Source: Cepaea nemoralis
Lineage: Eukaryota > Mollusca > Gastropoda > Stylommatophora > Helicidae
Length of the DNA stretch: 64,000 bases
Direction: 5' to 3'
Assembly (NCBI GenBank): GCA_014155875.1
Contig: JACEFZ010028318.1
Coordinates: 124,001 to 188,000 of the forward strand
Shown: positions 1 to 10,506 of the stretch, in pieces
Layout of the letters: each line of letters starts with the position of its first letter
How positions within the stretch are numbered: the stretch's first letter is position 1
Translations under genes and position numbers: made by a program
Notes under the pieces: generated by a model
What the model saw: only the letters and a program-made list of their open reading frames with translations
Told to the model about the DNA's origin: nothing
Databases searched by the model: none

Positions 1-714
1 GTTATCAACCAAGATAAGACAGAATATATGGTAATTTCAAGAGACGGAATGGCTAAAAACTCTGGCCACATACAAATAGATAATATGACCATTAAAAGAA
101 CGGAAACATACAAATACCTGGGTACAATCTTCAACTGCTCCAACATCATAAGGGAAGAAATACAAACTAGAATCAACTCTGGAAATAAGATATACTATGC
201 ACTACAACATCTACTAAAATCAAAGGCGCTATCTTGTAACACCAAAATCACAATATACAAAACACTGATCAGACCAGTTGTGCTGTATGGCTCTGAAACC
301 TGGAGTACAACGAAAGGAGACGAAGCCATGTTACAAACCTTTGAGAACAAAATTTTAAGACGCATCTTTGGACCCATTAGGGATACACAAAGTGGAGAGT
401 GGAAAAGAAGAAGTAACAAAGACATTTATGATCTGTTTAAGTCCCCGCTAATCACTGGTATCATGAAGGCTAATAGACTACAATGGCTGGGGCATACAGA
501 AAGAATGGAAGATAATAGGGAAACAAAACTCGCTTACACTCAGGAAATAAATGACCGTAGACCCCGAGGTAGACCAAGAAGACGGTGGAGAGATAATACA
601 TGTACAGACCTACAAGCACTTGGAATCAACGACTGGCAAGAGAAGGTCCACCAGAGAGACGAATGGAGACGGATTGTATTTGCAGCAAAGAACCTCAATG
701 GCTCGGAAAGCTGA
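1..714 (+). CDS. Non-LTR retrotransposon reverse transcriptase, C-terminal part
   Basis: The reading frame is open from base 1, so the gene starts outside the window; the first internal ATG is at 28. It shows the region after the RT palm: a K-Y-L-G-T motif, then a thumb-like stretch with L-Y-G-S-E-T-W, then R-L-Q-W-L-G-H and the G-R-P-R-R-R-W ending typical of LINE polyproteins. The YxDD motif lies upstream and is not visible. The frame ends at a TGA that runs into a (GAA)n tract at 713-732, which looks like the microsatellite 3' tail of the LINE. It is a 5'-incomplete copy and the clade is not assigned. Confidence 0.8.
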   Translation, partial: VINQDKTEYMVISRDGMAKNSGHIQIDNMTIKRTETYKYLGTIFNCSNIIREEIQTRINSGNKIYYALQHLLKSKALSCNTKITIYKTLIRPVVLYGSETWSTTKGDEAMLQTFENKILRRIFGPIRDTQSGEWKRRSNKDIYDLFKSPLITGIMKANRLQWLGHTERMEDNRETKLAYTQEINDRRPRGRPRRRWRDNTCTDLQALGINDWQEKVHQRDEWRRIVFAAKNLNGSES

Positions 715-838
715 AGAAGAAGAAGAAGAAGATGGGTGTAGAGGTTGATACCGCTACCTTGTCATCAGCACATCGGAAGTTTAAGAGTAAGTGCTCTTAT
801 CCATTTGGCCATACTGTCCCCCCAGTAAGGGTACTAAG

Positions 839-925
839 AGCATACATATTTTCTGTGGCAACATGCATATTTTCTGTGGCAACATACACATTTTCTGTGG
901 CAACATACATATTTTCTGTGGCAAC
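839..925. repeat. 21-bp minisatellite, about 4 copies
   Basis: Four head-to-tail copies of a 21-base unit containing ATTTTCTGTGGCA. The rest of 736-1300 shows no gene apart from the hammerhead-like motif at 1025. Confidence 0.8.
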
Positions 926-1024
926 ATATGGGTGTGGAACTTAAGATAGTTAACAAATCATCTAAAAGCACATATTTGTCTTTGAATATACATGTTTGGG
1001 AATGTTAACCAGCTCAACAAATGC

Positions 1025-1057
1025 CTGAAGAAGTCTGATGTATGAGCCGAACGGCGC
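1025..1057 (+). other. Hammerhead-like CTGAAGA...GCCGAA motif
   Basis: CTGAAGA at 1025 is followed after about 14 bases by GCCGAACGG. This resembles the conserved core (CUGANGA, stem II, GAAA) of the ribozymes known in Penelope-like elements, but GAAA is reduced to GAAC. It is probably a relic of a PLE terminal repeat; activity is not claimed. Confidence 0.35.
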
Positions 1058-1299
1058 AAATATCACAGCTCTGCTGTAAACAGGCACCATGCAATTACGT
1101 CAAAAACAAAAATTTCGAACAAACGAAGATGAAGAAGAAAAATATAAGTGTTACAGACGAGAATCAAACATTCACTCGATGGAAACCAGGCACAGATCTG
1201 TTCAACAAGAGCTTGGTATTGAAGAAGACAGTTATTAAGACAAATAAAATGGAGGAAAATGAAATATTTTATCCATGTAAACAGACATGAATGTCTGAA

Positions 1300-1795
1300 A
1301 AAGATAATTATGGGAGGGAGGTGTAGCAACACAGATGGATTCAACATGTGGTTGATAATTAGTTAGTTAGTCGCGGTTCCAACTTCACGGCAAAGGGTCA
1401 CCCCATTATGCTCCGTTCCTGTGTCGGTGAATATCAAAAAACTAACAGCCTGCACATGTAAATTATGCATAATTTCGCAGCCAGAATGCCAACACAAACA
1501 TCTGCCACGAAAAATACAGTTCATCGTCGATGGAAGTGGAGTTCAGTGACTGGCTGCCCGTCATTTATTTGAACATTCAGATATAAAAGCACTCCACATG
1601 AAATTCACAGCTCACAGTGTCACTCCATATGCTTAACTAAGTAGCAGGACTACAGATAGATAGATAATTTACAGTTGACAACAACAGAGACTGGACATCT
1701 TGTTGATGATAGAGATAAATTTAGAAAGACCGTTGCGGGGAATAATTCTGCATGGAGAAGTCACTGGATGATGATGATGATGATGATGACGCAAG
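1300..1795 (+). mobile_element. LINE 3' fragment with (ATG)n tail, interrupted by a SINE
   Basis: The flanks at 1305-1360 and 1663-1790 match, in order, the 3' LINE fragment at 58000-58170 (GATGGATTCAACATGTG, then GATAATTTACA, then GACCGTTG...GGAGAAG). Both end in a (GAT)n tract. A 300-bp SINE-like insert separates the halves, flanked by the repeated heptamer GATAATT. Confidence 0.6.
1361..1662 (-). mobile_element. SINE-like repeat, family 1, with (CTAA)n tail
   Basis: Read on the minus strand, the element ends in ...GGAACCGCGACTAACTAACTAA. Related copies lie near 2982, 12406 and 41763, all sharing GTTCCAACTTCACGGCAA on the plus strand. The target duplication is GATAATT (1354-1360 and 1663-1669). 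There is no coding capacity. Confidence 0.6.
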
Positions 1796-2049
1796 ATATA
1801 AGATTATAAGCACACGACCATTACATACCCTGAGTATAGACTGTCTTTTTGGTGGAGTGTCTGCAAACACACCTAAACTGATGCTCACATCACGCTTGAA
1901 AGCTGACATTTCCCAGATACTTGTCTATTTTCAAGTAATCGGCAGTAGATTTGTGTAATGTGCTGTACGACAGTACGGTATCTCTCTAAGAACACGCTTC
2001 TCGAAAGTGACAATTAACTGTCCACCCACTGACTATTTTACTTAACAAT

Positions 2050-2600
2050 GTTTCAGTGTAAAACTAGAGTATAACGTCAGTAACTGTTAACTCACTGTGT
2101 GACATGAATGTGTAAATCAACTAGAGTATAACAACAGTAACTGTTAACTCACTGTGTATGAATGTATCAATCAACTAGAGTATAACGACTAGAGTATAAC
2201 GATAGTAACTGTTAACTCACTGAGTATGAATTTAGGCTTTGACTTATTATCAAACATGTTTATTGTCTATCAGTGTTGAAAAATAGCAACTGTCAACTCA
2301 CTAACTGGTAACTTTGATTACTTTTAAGTTATCAGTCAACTACAGTATTATAACTCATAACAATTATTAAAAATAATTTATTGTCAATTAAAATTTAACA
2401 GTAACGTAGACTGTGTAATGTAATGTAAACTAAAACTGCGACTCTGATCTGACGTGCCATTTAGATGTTTTATTATTGTTTACTGTCTTTCAGTGTTAAA
2501 ACTACAGTACAACGATATGATAGTAAATACTAAGTGTGTGACTTCCATTTATCAACCAACTACAGTATAACAACCACAGCAAACAACTGTATAGTCGTAT
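2050..2600. repeat. Degenerate tandem repeat, roughly 60-65 bp unit
   Basis: Units share CTAGAGTATAAC, AGTAACTGTTAACTCACTG and TATGAAT, and decay towards 2600. No gene is visible between 1800 and 2980. Confidence 0.55.
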
Positions 2601-2977
2601 TTATTACTTAATTACTTATCAAATTACTATCATCGATCATTTCCAACCAGCAGACGAACTCAGCCAAGTGAGCCCAGTTTTCCAGTGGCAGCAAACGTAG
2701 TCAGACTAGTCCGAACGCAAGTTCTCTCTGTGGCAATGAAAAATGTCTAACATCTATAAAACTAGACGCTTAGACTCTGTCTCCGAGTGGATCCCGGCAT
2801 GTTTGTTGATACTTGTGATTGCCAGCAGCAATCAAATCCACGGCTAGAGAAGAATCAAGCTGCCTACAGAACCACTTCGGCGTGCAGTATTTTCTATGCG
2901 AGGTGTTGATGTGTATCTGTGCCACTGTAAAAACTGGATCAGTACTGGATAATACGAAACAAATTTGTTGCAACCTT

Positions 2978-3050
2978 AGTTAGTTAGTCACGGTTCCAAC
3001 TTCACGGCAAAGGGTCGTCCCCATATTGCTCCGTTCCTGTGCCTATCATT
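2978..3050 (-). mobile_element. Fragment of SINE-like family 1
   Basis: The (TTAG)n then TCACGGTTCCAACTTCACGG stretch matches the 3' end of the 1361-1662 element. Only about 70 bases remain before the fold-back that follows. Confidence 0.5.
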
Positions 3051-3051
3051 T

Positions 3052-3568
3052 GGTAATGAAACGAAAAGTAGATAGTGAGCTTTACTCTTTACTAGAACAC
3101 GATTACAATTTTTTTTTTTAATGGACGGTGCGGCTAAAGCATTCTTCAACACAGAATAAACAAAACAAAAATCTACACAACTACATGAAAAACACTGCAT
3201 GAAATATAAATATAATATTATTATAATATTAATAAAACTTTTATATATTTATATATCTATATATGTTATATTATATTATACTATTATACATATATATTAT
3301 ACATATATATTATACATATATATTATACATTTATTATTGTTTGTGTCTTCGTTATTCAAATTCACTACGGGAAAACATTGTTTTGAATTTTTATATATTA
3401 TACATCTATTATATTTATATTTTCATGTAGTGTTTTTCATGTAGTTGTGTCGATTTTTGATTGTTTATTCTGTGTTGAAGAAGGCTTTAGTCTCAACGTC
3501 CATTTAAAAAAAAACTTGTAATCGTGTCCTAGTAAAGAGTAGAGCTCACTTTTCTTTTCATTTGTATT
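3052..3568. repeat. Fold-back element: inverted arms around an AT-rich spacer
   Basis: The left arm (about 3055-3208) is the imperfect reverse complement of the right arm (about 3418-3562). Both contain TAGTAAAGAGTA, TTCTGTGTTGAAGAA and TTTTTCATGTAGTTGTGT in opposite orientation. The spacer is almost pure A/T with repeated ATATTATACATAT. Each arm has a TTGAAGAA...CGTCCATT segment resembling the terminal motif of Penelope-like elements, so this may be two inverted PLE ends. Confidence 0.7.
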
Positions 3569-3898
3569 TTATTGAAAGTTACGTATCTATATCCTTGTTG
3601 TGGGTTTGTCACGTTTTTCCAACTATTCATGGACAATTAGCAGACATGTGTGGAATTTTGTGAAAGCTGTGGATATTTGGTTTTATTGAAGAATGAGAAA
3701 ATTTGATTCGATTTCACCATTACCCCTACCCCTTTCAACCTCAAGAAGAAGTTATAGTAGGGTCTATCACCTGCCCAGAATGATAGTCCTATGACTAGAA
3801 AGCCACCAAAGTAGCTGAATATGGTTTTACCCTCACAGTCTTATCAATCCGAAGGCAATTGTTGTCCATATGGGGTAATGGACAGGTATGTTGACTGA

Positions 3899-4110
3899 AT
3901 GACAAGAACATCGTGGGCGGATATAAAAAGCAATGAAGATATTCTGACAGAAGTTAAGTCGCAAGTAAAAGTGGTTACTTGCATCAGAAGAAGACAGTCC
4001 ACATTCTTTGGGCCTCATGAGAAAGTATGTTGTCAAAACAGGAAATGTTTGAGGGGTAGAGTGGCAGGGAAAGACAAAGAGAGAAGATGCTGGGTAGTTT
4101 AACATTGTTG
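3899..4110 (+). pseudogene. Degenerate LINE reverse transcriptase C-terminus
   Basis: The frame reads R-R-R-Q-S-T-F-F-G and later G-R-V-A-G-K-D-K-E-R-R, a corrupted form of the RRRQxxFFGH...GRxRGRQR ending of animal LINEs. It is short, diverged and non-functional. Nothing else was recognised from 3569 to 4235. Confidence 0.4.
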
Positions 4111-4234
4111 TTGGGAGGAACGTCAGTATTGAAAATGATTGGAAGCTCAAGAGACAGAAAACTGGCAGACGTGAACACTAACGCCGCACTAATAATGGAT
4201 TATAAGGAGTAGAAAGGGATCTATCTTTACTCTA

Positions 4235-4378
<144 letters not shown>

Positions 4379-4394
4379 CAAGCAAGCGCACTAA

Positions 4395-4625
4395 CAGATA
4401 CTCTGTGGTTAAGTTAGTTACATATCCTTTACATGACGTCGCAGTCAACCCCAGCACTTTGTTATTGTTGCTGTTTGTGATTTCTTGGCAAGTTCACGTT
4501 CAGTAGTTTGCCTTTGATTTCTGAACGACCGGCACTCACACCATTGTATGAAAACCAACGCAGGGCGGTCTCCTTCCACATCGTCCGCAGCTGTGTTTCG
4601 AGCGTGGTATGCATTCGTAAATCCA
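4395..4625 (-). mobile_element. SINE family 2 copy
   Basis: On the minus strand this matches the well-delimited SINE at 47124-47368: GCCGGTCGTTCAGAAA, CAAACTACTGAACG, CTTGCCAAGAAATC, then ...GGATATG and a CTAACTTA tail. Confidence 0.65.
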
Positions 4626-4639
4626 TCGCCACAGAGCCG

Positions 4640-6588
4640 GCACATACACAAAACATAACACGTAAACACGGGGAAGACACCACAGAGGCTACATTAACAT
4701 AACATGTAAACACGGGGAAGATACAACAGAGGCTACATTAACATAACACGTAAACACGGGGAAGACACCACAGAGGCTACATTAACATAACATGTAAACA
4801 CGGGGAAGACACCACAGAGGCTACATTAACATAACACGTAAACACGGGGAAGATACAACAGAGGTTACATTAACATAACACGTAAACACGGGGAAGATAC
4901 AACAGAGGTTACATTAACATAACACGTAAACACGGGGAAGATACAACAGAGGTTACATTAACATAACACGTAAACACGGGGAAGATACAACAGAGGTTAC
5001 ATTAACATAACACGTAAACACGGGGAAGACACCACAGCGACTACATTAACATAACATGTAAACACGGGGAAGATACAACAGAGGTTACATTAACATAACA
5101 CGTAAACACGGGGAAGATACAACAGAGGTTACATTAACATAACACGTAAACACGGGGAAGACATCACAGCGGTTACATTAACATAACATGTAAACACGGG
5201 GAAGACACCACAGAGGCTACATTAACATAACATGTAAACACGGGGAAGACATCACAGCGGCTACATTAACATAACATGTAAACACGGGGAAGACACCACA
5301 GCGACTACATTAACATAACATGTAAACACGGGGAAGACATCACAGAGGCTACATTAACATAACATGTAAACACGGGGAGGACATCACGGCGGCTACATTA
5401 ACATAACATGTAAACACGGGGAAGACACCACAGAGGCTACATTAATATAACATGTAAACACGGGGAGGACATCACGGCGGCTACATTAACACAACATGTA
5501 AACACGGGGAAGACACCATGGCGGCTACATTAACATAACATGTAAACACGGGGAAGACATCACAGAGGCTACATTAACATAACATGTAAACACGGGGAGG
5601 ACATCACGGCGGCTACATTAACATAACATGTAAACACGGGGAAGACATCACAGAGGCTACATTAACATAACATGTAAACACGGGGAGGACATCACGGCGG
5701 CTACATTAACATAACATGTAAACACGGGGAAGACATCACAGAGGCTACATTAACATAACATGTAAACACGGGGAGGACATCACGGCGGCTACATTAACAT
5801 AACATGTAAACACGGGGAAGACACCACAGAGGCTACATTAACATAACATGTAAACACGGGGAAGACACCACAGCACTACATTAACATAACATGTAAACAC
5901 GGGGAAGACACCATGGCGGCTACATTAACATAACATGTAACCACGGGGAAGACACCACAGCGACTACATTAACATAACATGTAAACACGGGGAAGACACC
6001 ATGGCGGCTACATTAACATAACATGTAACCACGGGGAAGACACCACAGCGACTACATTAACATAACATGTAAACACGGGGAAGACATCACAGAGGCTACA
6101 TTAACATAACATGTAAACACGGGGAGGACATCACGGCGGCTACATTAACATAACATGTAAACACGGGGAAGACACCACAGAGGCTACATTAACATAACAT
6201 GTAAACACGGGGAGGACATCACGGCGGCTACATTAACACAACATGTAAACACGGGGAAGACACCATGGCGGCTACATTAACATAACATGTAACCACGGGG
6301 AAGACACCACAGCGACTACATTAACATAACATGTAAACACGGGGAAGACATCACGGCGGCTACATTAACATAACATGTAAACATGGGGAAGACACCACAG
6401 CGACTACATTAACATAACATGTAAACACGGGGAAGACACCACAGCGGCTACATTAACATAACATGTAAACACGGGGAAGACACCACAGCGGCTACATTAA
6501 CATAACATGTAAACACGGGGAAGACATCACAGCGGCTACAATAACATAACATGTAAACACGGGGAAGACACCACAGCACTACATTAGA
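4640..6588. repeat. 44-bp minisatellite array, about 44 copies
   Basis: The repeated unit contains ACATTAACATAACATG, TAAACACGGGGAAGACA and a variable CACAGAGGCT/CACGGCGGCT segment. The first units (4700-5170) carry ACACG and GATACAACAG variants. The later ones are more uniform and include two- and three-unit higher-order patterns. No gene is present. Confidence 0.95.
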
Positions 6589-6592
6589 GCAC

Positions 6593-6812
6593 AATAACCG
6601 AATGAAAAGAATGGAAATATGAGAGGTTGGGGGGGGGGGGGGGGGGATAATGGAATATGAGTAGAGGATTAAAAAGAGTAAGAGTATCCAACACTCGAAC
6701 GAGAGCACAAATAGGAACAGGATCAACAACCACACAGCTATGGATCTCAATTATAGCCAACGCTGAAGAAGCAGGTTGAACGAGACTGAATTTTTGATTT
6801 AAAAAAAAAATA
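6593..6812 (+). mobile_element. Interspersed repeat (PLE- or SINE-like) with poly-A end
   Basis: This shares GCTGA(A/G)GA(A/G)GCAGGTTGAACGAG and the preceding GGATCTCAA block with 7560-7680, and ends in A10. A G-run (6632-6647) interrupts it. The CTGAAGA...CTGAA core at 6763-6790 is hammerhead-like but decayed. Confidence 0.45.
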
Positions 6813-7019
6813 TCAAATGAACGAATTAACGAAATTATCCCACACCATAGGAGAAGTATCACACCCCGCCCCTCCCAATTCTTTTTCCTTTTGCTAGCAA
6901 ACAGGATTCCCTGAGCAAGGTGGAGTACCGGTTTATTCACCTTCTCCCAAAACAGAGTAACCTGAAGCTTTGATAGAGCAGTTGGCGGATTGAGTTTGAC
7001 AGCAGCCGGTTGTTGGTTA

Positions 7020-7345
7020 TGGTTTCAAGTTTGCGACAGTATACAAAGGATCTATCTATAGAGACAATAGCTACGGTAACCGACAGGTATTGTCACTGTC
7101 GAGAAAAAAGCGATGGTAGACAATCTTATGTACATATTAACATATTTTTGGAAAAAGTATAGCAGTCACATAAATTATTGATAGCGAAGGGAAAGAGAAA
7201 TGGAACAAACAACACAATATAAACAAATTCAAGGTGGAGTAGATAATGTACAAACGGCAGCAACAGAGGCGGGACATTTGGTTTGTAATACTGATAGAGA
7301 CATATTTCGAAAGACTGTTATGGGGAAGCAGTTCTTCATAGGACA
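7020..7345 (+). pseudogene. LINE 3' fragment, degenerate
   Basis: GACATATTTCGAAAGACTG and TATGGGGAAGCAGTTC near 7300-7335 match the 3' LINE ends at 1690-1760 and 58100-58140. The preceding 7020-7290 is unique or too decayed to assign. Confidence 0.35.
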
Positions 7346-7449
7346 AGCAAAAGCCACTGAATGGATGGATTATGTTATACAGGTATGTGTATCTGGGCAC
7401 TATATAGTTCATGCGGTATGCATATACTCTAATGAAGCCAAAAAACGAA

Positions 7450-7685
7450 AGAATACGGGCCCCAGTAGGCCCGAACAAGGACCGGTCTTTATCAGGACCA
7501 ACACAAGATAAAGAAAACAACCAGATAGCACAAAATAAATGTATCCGACGAAGAGAGCTGAACCAATAAAACCAGTAGGAACTAGGACTAACAGTCCACA
7601 CAACCACGGATCTCAACAATAACCGACGCTGAGGAGGCAGGTTGAACGAGGCCGAATTTTGAATTTTTTTTCTTCAAAAATTGGA
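7450..7685 (+). mobile_element. Interspersed repeat with hammerhead-like motif
   Basis: Second copy of the 6593-6812 family. It has a GGACTAACAGTCC hairpin at 7586-7598. CTGAGGA (7629) is followed by GGC, an 11-base loop and GGCCGAA, so stem II and part of the GAAA box of a hammerhead core are present. It ends in a T/A-rich tail. Confidence 0.45.
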
Positions 7686-7700
7686 ATTGGAATTGGAATA

Positions 7701-8105
7701 TACTCTAATTAGTTAGTTAGTCCGACAGATGATCCTCATTGTACATCAAAGCATTCAGTCCATTAGTGCTCGGATTCCCTCCTCAGCAAATCCCGCAGCG
7801 TGTAGCGGTTCACGACATCAGTTCTGTGTTGGTTTATTAATCTTCTTTGGCTTCCTGCGTAGTGTTCTTGTCTGGCCACACCTCTTTTAACTTGTTGTTC
7901 TCGCAGTCTGACCACGGTTGTAGATTCAGTCATCGCTTGGTTCTCGCAAAAGTCTTACTTCTCGTGGAGCATTCAGTATATCAGCCCTTGCTCGTCCGAC
8001 CTCCACAGCAACCTTACCTGCAAGCCTGTCAGCCCGCTCATTTCCTTGTACACCCCCATGCCCTGGAACGAACATTAAACTAATCACAGACTCTACTTGT
8101 GTGAA
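7701..8105 (-). pseudogene. LINE A 3' fragment (RNase H end) with (TTAG)n tail
   Basis: The minus strand encodes F-V-P-G-H-G-G-V-Q-G-N-E-R-A-D-R-L-A-G, the last catalytic block of an RNase H domain, then R-E-V-R-L-L-R-E-P-S. It matches the 3' third of the LINE at 60930-62941, including the CTAA tail (TTAG on the plus strand at 7708-7719). It is 5'-truncated and contains frameshifts. Confidence 0.75.
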
Positions 8106-8370
8106 ACAGCGGAGGAGACAAGCGTGACATAAAAGGGAACCTTTACAAACCAAACCAAATCAAGACTAACTTATTCAAATCAAATTATGTATAACAATCA
8201 TTTATAAATAAGATACATACTTGTAGTTAGCAAAAGTAAAGGACACTTTTACACTTGTTGAGGCGCAATGGCCATATGTATTAGACTCACATTTTATTGA
8301 CCAATCGGCACTCAATCGGTGATTGAATTAATATCAGTAGTTATTATTAGTAATTTCCCAAAGTAACTAA

Positions 8371-8480
<110 letters not shown>

Positions 8481-8483
8481 CCA

Positions 8484-8895
8484 TCTTCCTCTTCTGCCGT
8501 CAAGCGTCGTGAGGAGGAATAATTTGCTCTCCAGCGCCAGATGGGCGGCACTGGATAGTGTCATTCCGTATGGTTGTACAATGTCTTTGATGTCGTCAAT
8601 CCACTTTCTTCTTGGGCGTCCTCTTGGTTTCGTCTCAGATGATCTTTGATGTAAGGCAAGTGATGATAGTTGACGGTGTTGCATTCTAACGACATGGCCA
8701 AACCACTTGATCTTCTGTCTTTCAATAAGTATGGCACAAGGTGTTGATCCCGCTGTCTGTCTAATAGCAGCATTTCTTACTCAGTCTCGGATTGTAAAGT
8801 TGACAACGCTCCTCAGGCATCTCATCTCACAGGTGTTGATTTTACGATAGTGTGATTTGAATAAAGTCCAAGTTTGAGATTGGTAGCATGTTGTT
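8484..8895 (-). pseudogene. LINE C, RT C-terminal fragment
   Basis: The minus strand reads M-R-C-L-R-S-V-V-N, then K-W-F-G-H-V-V-R-M, then K-P-R-G-R-P-R-R-K-W-I-D-D-I-K-D, the characteristic ending of an endonuclease-RT LINE. It is broken by stops and frameshifts. A second copy lies at 60440-60760. Confidence 0.75.
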
Positions 8896-8904
8896 TGTCC
8901 ATCA

Positions 8905-9033
8905 AGAATGATGATGACCATTCATTTCATCCAGTGGGGTTGAAGGTATGGAGCCGTGGGTTCTAAGATGGCTGATAAGGCCTATTTTGGCTCGAAATGT
9001 TCTTTGACAATGTGGGTAAAGAATGCTTGGAGA
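8905..9033 (-). pseudogene. Zinc-finger tail of LINE D, behind a premature stop
   Basis: After the TAA that ends the frame at 9034, the same frame continues with H-C-Q-R-T-F-R-A-K-I-G-L-I-S-H-L-R-T-H, the C2H2-like finger found at the end of this LINE type in animals. The first cysteine appears replaced (Y-P-H-C). Confidence 0.6.
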
Positions 9034-10221
9034 TTATGGAGGAGGATTTCCTGCAGTGGTTTTTCTGTCCTGCCTTTTCTTTACAGATCTTGCAGTCCTG
9101 GTTGCCTCACACATGACTGCAACCTTGTGTAATGATGCACGCCACGAATTTCGGTCTTTGGCTGCAGTCTCCCAGGTGTCATGATGAATTCCAAAAGCAT
9201 TCAGAGAGATTTTCAGAGTGTCTTTAAAGCGTTTCCTCTGGCCACCTTGGGAGCGTTTACCACAACGCAGTTCGCTGTAAAAGATTCGTTTAGGGAGCCT
9301 GTGATCTGGCATGCGAGTCAAGTGACCAGCCAAGCGAATCTGATTCTTCATCAGTAGAGTGTGGATACTGGGCATGGACGCTCTTTCTAGGACTTCAGTG
9401 TCTGAGATCTTGTCTTGCCATTTAATCTTCAGTAGCTTCCTTAGGCAGACTGTGTGGAAGTGGTTTAATTTCCTAGCGTGTCGCTGATAAACAGGCCAGG
9501 TTTCACAAGCATATAGCCGTGTGGATAATACAACTGCTTTGTAGACTTTTAGCTTTGTTTGCAGGCTTATTCCAGTTCTGTCCCATACATTCTTGTACAG
9601 ACTGCCAAAGGCCGCGCTGGCCTTGGAGATTCTTGCATTCACTTCGTCATCACTTGTGGCAGCTTGTGACACAGTGCTGCCAAGATAGGTGAATTTGTCC
9701 ACAACACTTAGTCTATGACCATTCACTTTGATATTTGGCATAGTGTGATTATTCCCTGGAGCTGGCTGGTACATAACTACAGTCTTCTCCAAGTTGATAT
9801 TGAGCCCAAAGTTGGCACAGGCATGTGAGAAAGCTGAAACATTATGTTGCATGTCCGCCTCTGAGTTAGCATATAGAGTGCAATCATCAGTAAACAGGAG
9901 CTCTCTGACGGTGTCGCTGTTAATTTTGGTTTTAGCTTTCAGCCTCCTGAGATTGAATAACTTTCCATCCATACAGAAGCTGATGTCTATTCCTATGTCG
10001 TCGTTCTCGAAGGCATTCATCAACATGGCTGAAAACATGAGGCTGAACAGTGTTGGTGCCAGGACACATCCTTGCTTCACGCCATTGGTGACAGGAAAGG
10101 GTCCAGACAGTACGATTGGTAGCATATGGTTGGTGTGAATATGCTGTTTATTATCTGTCGTTTTGCGGACATGGGTTTGTTTGGATTTTTCAGTATGGGG
10201 ATAGTTGATATGTAAGTGCAC
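9034..10221 (-). CDS. LINE D reverse transcriptase, C-terminal half
   Basis: The open frame begins in unrelated low-value sequence. RT homology starts at about residue 40 with the motif-B region V-K-Q-G-C-V-L-A-P-T-L-F-S. The catalytic box is F-T-D-D (residues about 110-113) in place of the usual F/YADD, so activity is doubtful. It continues through K-F-T-Y-L-G-S-T, Y-A-C-E-T-W, C-L-R-K-L-L-K-I-K-W-Q-D and G-K-R-S-Q-G-G-Q-R-K-R. The copy is 5'-truncated at about 10140 and stops just before its zinc-finger tail. This protein type would copy its own RNA at a nicked chromosomal target. Confidence 0.8.
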   Translation of the reverse strand: MHLHINYPHTEKSKQTHVRKTTDNKQHIHTNHMLPIVLSGPFPVTNGVKQGCVLAPTLFSLMFSAMLMNAFENDDIGIDISFCMDGKLFNLRRLKAKTKINSDTVRELLFTDDCTLYANSEADMQHNVSAFSHACANFGLNINLEKTVVMYQPAPGNNHTMPNIKVNGHRLSVVDKFTYLGSTVSQAATSDDEVNARISKASAAFGSLYKNVWDRTGISLQTKLKVYKAVVLSTRLYACETWPVYQRHARKLNHFHTVCLRKLLKIKWQDKISDTEVLERASMPSIHTLLMKNQIRLAGHLTRMPDHRLPKRIFYSELRCGKRSQGGQRKRFKDTLKISLNAFGIHHDTWETAAKDRNSWRASLHKVAVMCEATRTARSVKKRQDRKTTAGNPPP

Positions 10222-10266
10222 TAGCTTTTTGACATCTGATTTCGATTTCTCTGTCCAATCTGCTAA

Positions 10267-10500
10267 TTAAACTAGAACATTATATATGAGAAGAGAGGCA
10301 CTGAAGAACATCGTAACAACTGGAAAGATCGAGGGGAAGAGGGGCAGAGGCAGACCAAAAGAAATGATGCCGGATGGATTGAGACGGTGGCATGAAGGAA
10401 TATCAGCAGAGGTGATCCAGAAAACCAAAGACCGAGATCTGTGGTGAGTCATGAACGCCCACGCCAGCTGGCATGACACTTGATGATGATGATTTCCCAA
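10267..10500 (+). pseudogene. LINE 3' fragment with (GAT)n tail
   Basis: The plus strand reads T-G-K-I-E-G-K-R-G-R-G-R-P-K-E-M, then W-H-E-G-I-S-A-E-V-I-Q-K-T-K-D-R, a stop, then A-H-A-S-W-H and TGATGATGATGAT. Related fragments lie at 14690-14925, 35480-35680 and 42780-42985. Confidence 0.65.
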
Positions 10501-10506
10501 AATATT

